NCBI GenBank assembly: GCA_035504415.1
Contig: DATJRY010000003.1
Span: 62,001 to 126,000, forward strand
Length of the DNA: 64,000 nt
Direction: 5' to 3'
From: Candidatus Sulfotelmatobacter sp.
GTDB taxonomy: Bacteria; Vulcanimicrobiota; Vulcanimicrobiia; Vulcanimicrobiales; Vulcanimicrobiaceae
The notes under the pieces were generated by a model. It did no database searches and was not told the DNA's origin. It saw nothing but the letters and a program-made list of their open reading frames with translations. The translations under genes were made by a program, and so were the position numbers. Position 1 is the first letter of the stretch. The number at the start of each line of letters is the position of its first letter. This document shows, piece by piece, positions 58,428 to 64,000 of the stretch.

Positions 58428-60322
58428 CGGTAGAGCAAGACCTCGACGGGCTTGTAACGCGTGTCGGGCAAGCTCGTGTTCCACACCTCCGAGAAATCGA
58501 AGTCGCGCGAGGGAATCCCGAGCCGCGGCGAGGCGAAGCGCGTCAGCAGCGTCTTGAGGGTCGGCACGAAGTTCGAGAAGGAGTTGAACGCGAAGCTTTT
58601 CTGCTGTTCGTTCCACGTGCGCAAGTCGGTCACGTTCGTACTGCTCGAGCCCGCGCGATTGGGGAAGTGCCGCCGGATCGCCTCGGTGGTGATGCTCGAG
58701 GAGCCGTTGGCGAGGATGTCGAGCAGCGCTTGCTGCGAGAGATGCGCGGTGCTGCTGGTCGCCTGCACCCCGTTGCGGCCGTTGGCGCCCGTCAGGAGCG
58801 TGTCGTCGCCCCAGACTTCGTAGGGCGTCGGCGTCGCCAACGAGCTGACCCAGGCCGAGGTGGCGTTGTAATGGTCGTGCAGGCTCGCCGAAGCGAGCTG
58901 GGCGGCCGCGCTGGTCATGAACGTGAGGAATTGCTGGTACGTGTCGCCGGCGCCGGCGATTCCGGTCGCTGCAAGGCGTCCGTAGAAGGTGAGCTGCTCG
59001 TCGGCGGTCTGCGGATCGTTCGAGGGACCCATCCCGTTCGGATCGTACAGCTGCGACCCGGCCAGCCCCGGTTGCTGCTTCGCCGTCATGTTCTTGATGC
59101 GGTCCCAATCGGCGACCGGTAAGAGCGATTGGCCGGCGGCCCACTCGACGAACCACTGCATCACGAGCGTCTTGTTCACGAGGTGGCCGGCGGCGAACGA
59201 GTCCTGGAGAAAGTGATCCGCATAGCCATGGAAGACCCAGGCGTCGTGCGTGAGCCGAGCGCGTTCGCCGCTGTCGGGCGCGTTGTGGGCACGGCGGGCG
59301 AGGTCGCGCGCGATGATGTGATTCGCCTGCCAGCGGTACCACGAGAACGGCGCGAAGTGGCAGGCGTTGCGCGCGAGCAGACCCTGGTAGTGGTCGGACC
59401 CGTTGATTCCCAGGCCGAACGTCAAGCTGTCGAGCGCCATCGTCTCGACCAACGCGTTGACCATACTCAGCTTCCACGGCGCCGCCGCCGCGCGCGCGAA
59501 GGTGACGTTCGGGTTTCTCCCGCTCCGCAGCAGCGTGAGCTGGTTGTAACCCTCTTGTCGAATGCACTGCAAGACCGGCACCGTGATCGCCGCCGGCAAC
59601 GTGTCGAGCGCGATCGGGTTCGAGAGGTAGTCGGGCAGCGCGTTGAGCTCACCATAGGTGACCAGAACGTTGTCCGGTCCCAAGCGCAGCGTGCGAATCC
59701 ACGGCGAGAGCGCTTGGACGTCGCGCTCGGTGACGCTGTCCGGGTTGTACTGCCATTTCTGGAGCAGCGCGATCTGGTTCGCGAGGATCGCGTCGCGACG
59801 GGACCCGTGCGTCGAAATCTCGATCAGGTCCGGCGTGGGCCCGTCGCCGAGTAGACGGTGCTCGTACGAGACGTGGCGCTGGATGACGTCGCTCAGGCCG
59901 GCGGGCGGCGTCGAGCTCGCGCCGCCGACGACGAGCCCGCCGTGCAGCGCGCGTGCACCGAGCGCGTCGGCGGACCGTTCCGCGAGGGGCGAGTCGAGGA
60001 CGCGCGGCGGGTGTGTACGATCCGGCGCTGGTCGACGGCGCGCCTGCTGCAAGACGTGCACGATCTCGTGCGCGATCAGCAGCCGTCCCGCATCCGTGTC
60101 GGGCGCAAAGCAGCGCGAGCGAACGACGACGTGCGCGCCGCACGCGAACGCGTCGGCTTGCAACGCCTGCGCGAGCTGATCCGTGCGCGCGTCGTGATGG
60201 ATGCGGACCGCACGGAGATCGGTCGCGAACGCCGCTTCGAGAACGGCTCGCAGCGCCGGCGCGAGCGGCTCGCCGCCACACGCGAGCGAACGCAGCGCTT
60301 CACCTACACCCGAAGGTACCAT
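58424..60322 (-). CDS. DUF4157 protein fused to a zinc-phospholipase-C-like domain
   Basis: 632 residues. N-terminal DUF4157 (about 22-95) with RIHHDARTDQLAQALQADAF and the metallopeptidase-like motif HEIVH (His85, Glu86, His89), then LQQ. This domain is known from proteins linked to extracellular contractile injection systems. The rest (about 140-632) is helical; residues around 355-385 read AWVFHGYADHFLQDSFAAGH, matching the His/Asp pattern of alpha-helical zinc-dependent phospholipase C/S1-P1-type enzymes. Further His residues (SDHYQG, RNACHFAP, QANHIIARDL, SLHDHYNA) could complete a metal site. No Sec signal. Likely an injected or released enzyme; the effector role is inference. Confidence 0.65.
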   Translation of the reverse strand: MVPSGVGEALRSLACGGEPLAPALRAVLEAAFATDLRAVRIHHDARTDQLAQALQADAFACGAHVVVRSRCFAPDTDAGRLLIAHEIVHVLQQARRRPAPDRTHPPRVLDSPLAERSADALGARALHGGLVVGGASSTPPAGLSDVIQRHVSYEHRLLGDGPTPDLIEISTHGSRRDAILANQIALLQKWQYNPDSVTERDVQALSPWIRTLRLGPDNVLVTYGELNALPDYLSNPIALDTLPAAITVPVLQCIRQEGYNQLTLLRSGRNPNVTFARAAAAPWKLSMVNALVETMALDSLTFGLGINGSDHYQGLLARNACHFAPFSWYRWQANHIIARDLARRAHNAPDSGERARLTHDAWVFHGYADHFLQDSFAAGHLVNKTLVMQWFVEWAAGQSLLPVADWDRIKNMTAKQQPGLAGSQLYDPNGMGPSNDPQTADEQLTFYGRLAATGIAGAGDTYQQFLTFMTSAAAQLASASLHDHYNATSAWVSSLATPTPYEVWGDDTLLTGANGRNGVQATSSTAHLSQQALLDILANGSSSITTEAIRRHFPNRAGSSSTNVTDLRTWNEQQKSFAFNSFSNFVPTLKTLLTRFASPRLGIPSRDFDFSEVWNTSLPDTRYKPVEVLLYR

Positions 60323-60495
60323 TGCCTACCCCCCGGCAGAGACTTCCGCGTGTCCGTAGGCGGGTGCCTGCCGCCCGGCTCGAAGGGCATGGACACCGGG
60401 CCGCGGGACCCCTCGACTCGGACAACCCGTTGTCGGTGGTCGAGCCGGCGGCCGGATGGTAGGCTGAGAAAAACGCTGCTTTCGAGGAGGGTCGT

Positions 60496-62115
60496 ATGGG
60501 TGTGCTTCGCGCTGCGTTCACGTTCGTCGTCGTCGTCGCGTGCGCGCTCGGCGGCGGCGTCGCCGGTCTGCTCGCCGTCCACGGCGCCACCAGCCCGGCG
60601 GCGCTGGCGGCGCCGGCCGCCGTCGCCTACGTCCCGATCGATCCGGCGGACTACATCTCGACCAAAGCCGCCACGGCGATCGCGACCGCGCAGAACGACG
60701 CCGCCGCGCAAGCCCACGCGGCGCGCATCTGGTCCGGCCTGACGCGGCGCACCAACCAGAGCGTCGACGGCGTGCGGCTGGCGACCTACGACACCTGGTA
60801 CTCGCCGTGCGACGTCTTCCCGGACAACCCCCCGGACTGTCAGGTCAACAACGCCAACCCCTCTCAGGCGACGCCGACTCCCGCGCCGGGCGGGCACTTC
60901 GCGCTCGCCGCGCAGCCGAACCCGGCCGGGCGGCGCGCGTTCGTCGTTCCGGTACAGTTCTTCCACGAGCCCTCGCTCGCGCCGAGCGACGTTTTCTCGC
61001 TGGTCAAGTACAATCGTGAGATGGCCTCGTTCGTCGGGCAGTACGCGAACGGGCAACAGCTGGCGGCGCTGATCGGTCAAGGGACCGCGGAGATCCCCGA
61101 CTCGATCTCGCCGCGCGCGATCATGACCAAGCCCGTCTACGAGCTGCTGCACACGACCAAGCCGACGGTGCTGCAGGTCTGGGCCGGACCGGGTCTGAGC
61201 GTTCCGCCGAGCTCGACCAGCGCGATCTTCACGCCGGGGCCGGACACCTGGAAGACGATCGTGGTCGTCGTGCCGCCGGGCGTGCGGTACACGCCCAAGC
61301 CCGAGCACGTGTGCGTCAACACCTACGACGAGAACGGGAACGGCACCGGTCACTACTGGACGACGGCGACGCCCGAGAAGGTGGTGCCGCTGAGCGATTT
61401 CTACGCGCTGCCGGCAAACGCGCAGACGATCCAGAACGTGCAGAACGCGCGCGCGACGTTCGCGCGCCTGCACCGGCTGCGCTTCCCACGCTTGGGAGCG
61501 ACCGCGAGCGCGAAGTTCAGCTGCCCGCTCGAGACCTTCGACGCCGGCAGCTCGGTCGAAGCGCTGGTCGCGATGCACGTCGCGACCGCCGAATACCCGC
61601 ACGTGTGGACGTGGGAGACGTTCTGGTATCAGCCGCTGGCGAAGGGGCTGCCCGGCGCGGTCGGACCGTTCGCGCACTTCGACGCGAAGACGGCCTGGTG
61701 GACGCAGGACGGCAATCGTTTCCGCTACACGTTCAACCCGTATCTCGAGGCCGGCTTCGGGCGCTGCGTCTTCTTGACGAACACGTGGCCAGGCAACGGC
61801 GCGACGCCCGGACCGTGCACGGGGACGCTGCCGCCCGCGTCGCCGACGCCGCCGTCGCTCGCCGCGGGGGCGCCGCTGCCGGCCGCGACGAACGTGCCGG
61901 TGCCCAACCTCGGGCGCACGACGAACTGCATCTCGTGTCACGAGAACGCGACCTACACCGTGCTCGGGAGCAAGGCGAATCCGGGCCCGGGCTACGTGGC
62001 GCACGACAAGCAGCCGCAAGCGAAGGTGCCGCAGTCGATCTTGGTGCTGAACCTGTGGAGCTTGGCCAACGACGCGCCGGCGCCCCCGAGTCCGAGCCCG
62101 ACGGCCACGCCGTAG
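60496..62115 (+). CDS. Secreted protein with one CXXCH haem-binding motif, unknown
   Basis: 539 residues with an N-terminal signal or anchor helix (LRAAFTFVVVVACALGGGVAG). The body has no recognised fold; conserved-looking stretches include ATYDTWYSPCDVF, WTWETFWYQPLAK and RYTFNPYLEAGFG. Near the C-terminus CISCHEN is a c-type cytochrome motif (one haem), followed by a Pro-rich tail. Several further Cys residues (CDVFPDNPPDC) may form disulphides. It probably acts outside the membrane in redox chemistry. ATG 60496 has GAGGAGGG upstream. The spacer 60323-60495 separates it from the divergent DUF4157 gene; I saw no clear promoter there. Confidence 0.6.
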   Translation: MGVLRAAFTFVVVVACALGGGVAGLLAVHGATSPAALAAPAAVAYVPIDPADYISTKAATAIATAQNDAAAQAHAARIWSGLTRRTNQSVDGVRLATYDTWYSPCDVFPDNPPDCQVNNANPSQATPTPAPGGHFALAAQPNPAGRRAFVVPVQFFHEPSLAPSDVFSLVKYNREMASFVGQYANGQQLAALIGQGTAEIPDSISPRAIMTKPVYELLHTTKPTVLQVWAGPGLSVPPSSTSAIFTPGPDTWKTIVVVVPPGVRYTPKPEHVCVNTYDENGNGTGHYWTTATPEKVVPLSDFYALPANAQTIQNVQNARATFARLHRLRFPRLGATASAKFSCPLETFDAGSSVEALVAMHVATAEYPHVWTWETFWYQPLAKGLPGAVGPFAHFDAKTAWWTQDGNRFRYTFNPYLEAGFGRCVFLTNTWPGNGATPGPCTGTLPPASPTPPSLAAGAPLPAATNVPVPNLGRTTNCISCHENATYTVLGSKANPGPGYVAHDKQPQAKVPQSILVLNLWSLANDAPAPPSPSPTATP

Positions 62116-62155
62116 GGCAGCAGTAACGCCCAGCGCGGAAGCCGTAGAGTCCCGC

Positions 62156-62890
62156 GTGGGAAGAATCGTCGCCTTTCACCTGCCGGCGCGGGATCTCGAA
62201 CGCGCAGCGGGGTTCTACACCAAGGTCTTCGGGTGGGAGCTGATACGCGACGACAACTCGCCGACGCCGTACGCGACCGATCCGGGCGGCACGGGCCGCG
62301 CGGTCGCCGGGGCGATCATCGCGCGTACCGAGACGGTCAAACAACCGGTCCCGGTGTTGGCGGTCGACGACGTCGACGCGACGCTCGCGCGGCTCGAGCG
62401 CCTGGGCGGCCACGCCGAGCCGGGCGCCAGCGGCGAATTTCGCTACGCGCGGGACTCGGAAGGCAACGTGCTCGGCCTCGCGCTGCGCGCGGGGGTGCGG
62501 CTCGGCGCGAGCGAGACCGGCGTGGGACGCTTCCTCAACCTGCACCTGCCGGCCGACGACATCGTGCGGGCGACGGTGTTCTACAGCGAACTGTTCGGCT
62601 GGGAGCTGCGCGCGACGCCGGGGGCGGTGCCCTACATCGTGACCAACCTCGCCCAGCTCGACGGCCCCGGCCTCGAAGCGGCGATCGTGCAGCGCGCCGA
62701 GCCGATCAAGGCGCCCACCCCGACGATCGAGGTCGACTGGATCGACGACGTCATGACGACGCTGGCGATGAACGAGGGCCAGGTGGCGCAAGTGAACGAC
62801 ATCGCCGACGTCGGCCGTTTCGGCTACGCGAAGGACTCCGAGAGCAACACGATCGCGCTGCTCCAGCGCAGCTTCTTGCTGCGGAGCTGA
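62156..62890 (+). CDS. VOC-superfamily protein with two tandem domains
   Basis: 244 residues: two glyoxalase/bleomycin-resistance-type modules, the first opening IVAFHLPARDLERAAGFYTK and FGWEL, the second LNLHLPADDIVRATVFYSEL and FGWEL. Each has the beta-alpha-beta-beta-beta pattern and an end segment of the type YARDSEGNVLGL / YAKDSESNTIAL. Members are metal-dependent isomerases, dioxygenases or binding proteins; the substrate is unknown. GTG start. Its stop lies in a long hairpin shared with the convergent tail-collar gene. Confidence 0.82.
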   Translation: MGRIVAFHLPARDLERAAGFYTKVFGWELIRDDNSPTPYATDPGGTGRAVAGAIIARTETVKQPVPVLAVDDVDATLARLERLGGHAEPGASGEFRYARDSEGNVLGLALRAGVRLGASETGVGRFLNLHLPADDIVRATVFYSELFGWELRATPGAVPYIVTNLAQLDGPGLEAAIVQRAEPIKAPTPTIEVDWIDDVMTTLAMNEGQVAQVNDIADVGRFGYAKDSESNTIALLQRSFLLRS

Positions 62891-62924
62891 AGAGCGCGCC
62901 GGGCGGCTGCCCGACGCGCTCTTC
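62889..62924. terminator. Bidirectional hairpin terminator between convergent genes
   Basis: GAAGAGCGCG (62889-62898) pairs perfectly with CGCGCTCTTC (62915-62924), and an inner 5-bp stem CGGGC/GCCCG caps it with a GGCT loop. It lies between the VOC gene (+) and the tail-collar gene (-). T-tracts are weak on both sides, so efficiency is uncertain. Confidence 0.6.
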
Positions 62925-62949
62925 GCGACCGTGCGTCTTCGGTGCGCCG

Positions 62950-63480
62950 TCAGTTGCGCGAGGGGAAGATGCCGACCAACGCGATCTCGAACGAGATGCA
63001 CAGGTACGGCTGCTGGATGCCGAACGGCACGTTGCCGCCGGCGTTGCCGAGCATCGTCGGCTTCATGGTCGTGTTGGTGGCGGCGTTGGAGTAGATCTCC
63101 GGCTTCTGGCCGTTCTGCTCTGCCCCCGGGAGGTGGTTGGTCGGCGTGATCTGGTTCGAGAGCGAGCTCACCGCGTTCACCAGGTGGTTGTGCCGCGGTA
63201 GATTGTTCAGCGACAGGCCGACGTTTTCGCTCCCGCCGGCCTGGCCGATCACGTAGGTCGAGAGGCCGAGTCCGGTGCCTTGGTGGATCGGAAAACGGCT
63301 CTGCATGTTGGGAAGCTGAAACGTATTTACCCCGTTGCCGCCGTAGTACGTGCCGATGACCGAGAACAAGGCCGTATTCGTCTGAATCGCGAGCGTCTGT
63401 CCGTTGCACAACTGCCAGCCGTAGACCGCGAAGTTGCCGGCGAACATGCCGATGGTGGCGATGTAAGGAGGATAGTACAT
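62950..63480 (-). CDS. Phage tail collar-domain protein (microcystin-dependent protein family)
   Basis: 176 residues. The tail collar domain is at about 8-75: IGMFAGNFAVYGWQLCNGQT, then ALFSVIGTYYGGNGVNTFQL and PNMQSRFPIHQG. The remainder is Gly/Asn-rich with a HNH-like segment LPRHNHLVNAVS, as in MdpB-type proteins, and ends in a beta strand (PYLCISFEIALVGIFPSRN). These proteins resemble short tail fibres and are often encoded in tandem sets. GAGGACGG precedes the ATG. It lies 12 bp downstream of its paralogue. Confidence 0.85.
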   Translation of the reverse strand: MYYPPYIATIGMFAGNFAVYGWQLCNGQTLAIQTNTALFSVIGTYYGGNGVNTFQLPNMQSRFPIHQGTGLGLSTYVIGQAGGSENVGLSLNNLPRHNHLVNAVSSLSNQITPTNHLPGAEQNGQKPEIYSNAATNTTMKPTMLGNAGGNVPFGIQQPYLCISFEIALVGIFPSRN

Positions 63481-63723
63481 GAACCGTCCTCTCTAGTTCC
63501 GCGAGGGGAAGATGCCGACCATGGCGATCAGGAACGTAACGCATAGGTACGGCTGCATGATGGAGAACGGCACGTTTCCGCCGGCCGTCGCGATCATGTT
63601 CGGGTTCATCGTCGTGTTGGCGGTCGCGTTGGAGTAGATTTCCGGCTTCTGGCCGTTCTGCTCTGCGCCCGGGAGGTTGTTGGTCGGCGTGATCTGGTTC
63701 GAGAGCGAGCTCACCGCGTTCAC
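63082..63723 (-). repeat. Paired 99-bp near-identical segments in the two collar genes
   Basis: Positions 63082-63180 and 63625-63723 differ at about three sites by eye, while flanking parts of the two genes are clearly more diverged. This points to recent gene conversion or strong constraint on the middle region. Confidence 0.65.
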
Positions 63724-64000
63724 CGTGTGGGTGTGGATCGGCATGTTGTTGTAGAGCAACGTGGTGTTCTCGGTCCCGCCGATCTCGCCGATGACGTACG
63801 TTGAAAGCCCGAGACCCGTCCCTTGGTGCAGCGGCACTCGGCTCTGCATGTTGGGGAGCTGGAACGTGCTCACGCCATTGCCGCCGTAGTAGGTGCCGAT
63901 GACGGAGAACAGCGCCGTGTATGAGGAAATCGAGAGGGTCTGGCCGTTGCACATCTGCCAGCCGCGTATCGCGAAGTTCCCGCCGAACATCATGATGCTG
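63493..64000 (-). CDS. Phage tail collar-domain protein, second copy (5' end beyond window)
   Basis: At least 168 residues are visible; the frame is open to the window edge. The first visible residues, SIMMFGGNFAIRGWQMCNGQ, align with residue 9 onward of the neighbouring paralogue, so about ten residues including the start are missing. Same architecture: collar domain, SRVPLHQGTGLGLSTYVIGE, a HTH-type His segment and the terminal YLCVTFLIAMVGIFPSRN. The two genes are parts of one operon; a third copy may lie outside the window. Confidence 0.85.
   Translation of the reverse strand, partial: SIMMFGGNFAIRGWQMCNGQTLSISSYTALFSVIGTYYGGNGVSTFQLPNMQSRVPLHQGTGLGLSTYVIGEIGGTENTTLLYNNMPIHTHTVNAVSSLSNQITPTNNLPGAEQNGQKPEIYSNATANTTMNPNMIATAGGNVPFSIMQPYLCVTFLIAMVGIFPSRN

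Noticed and set aside
61733-63952. A 739-codon minus-strand frame crossing four genes
   Set aside because: It overlaps the CXXCH, VOC and both collar genes out of phase, with no domain or ribosome site.
1-64000. tRNA, rRNA, insertion sequences or integrase/attachment sites
   Set aside because: None could be recognised by eye in the gaps, all of which are shorter than 300 bp; a covariance-model scan would be needed to exclude small RNAs.

Overview
The window is GC-rich, densely coded bacterial chromosome carrying most of a flagellar/chemotaxis gene cluster. The flagellar order (fliF-G-H-I-J, a MotE-like gene, fliK-flgD-flbX-flgE, then flbD-motAB-fliM-fliY/N-fliO-P-Q-R-flhB-flhA, then PilZ-cheY-cheC-cheA-cheW) resembles the fla/che operon of Bacillus and other Terrabacteria. 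FlbD/SwrD, a TIGR02530-type operon protein, CheC and a GAAC-N4-GTTC SOS box before recA also fit a Gram-positive-like regulatory ancestry. The GC content, frequent GTG/TTG starts and gene repertoire suggest an uncultured deep lineage such as Candidatus Eremiobacterota (WPS-2) or a relative. This placement is inference: no rRNA gene is present to settle it.

Layout. 1-11.2 kb is housekeeping and mixed: a truncated serine carboxypeptidase, an aldo/keto reductase, ftsY (NG domain only), a secreted beta-propeller lipoprotein, a HAD phosphatase, an ArsR regulator with an AHSA1/SRPBCC partner, recA-recX, a GH125 alpha-mannosidase and purA. 11.2-22.5 kb holds the basal-body, export-ATPase and hook genes, ending in a strong intrinsic terminator. 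22.7-40.8 kb is an insertion of accessory character: one gene for a 5,544-residue protein built largely of octapeptide repeats, plus two small genes I cannot name. 40.9-54.7 kb resumes with flbD, the stator, switch, export gate, PilZ, cheY, cheC, cheA and cheW. 54.7-64 kb holds a small membrane protein and rlmD, then a divergent/accessory set: a propeller protein coupled to a DUF4157 + zinc-phospholipase-C-like protein, a secreted protein with one CXXCH motif, a double VOC protein and two tandem phage-tail-collar proteins. The set recalls cargo of extracellular contractile injection systems.

How it fits together. FliF/FliG/FliM/FliY make the MS and C rings. FlhA/FlhB/FliO/P/Q/R with FliH/I/J form the flagellar type III export machine. 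FliK, FlgD and FlgE build the hook. MotA/MotB, probably tuned by FlbD/SwrD and the PilZ protein, give torque. CheA/CheW/CheY/CheC give directional control. The most unusual item is the giant repeat protein inside this cluster. It has no Sec signal and has a Ser/Thr/Gly-rich N-terminus like those of flagellar export substrates.

Several very short reading frames (24-39 codons) tile perfectly between the stop and start codons of known genes. A repeated palindromic element lies directly over the start regions of purA and cheW and seems to supply a ribosome binding site and TTG codon. No intergenic stretch exceeds 300 bp, and no tRNA, rRNA, CRISPR or insertion sequence was seen.
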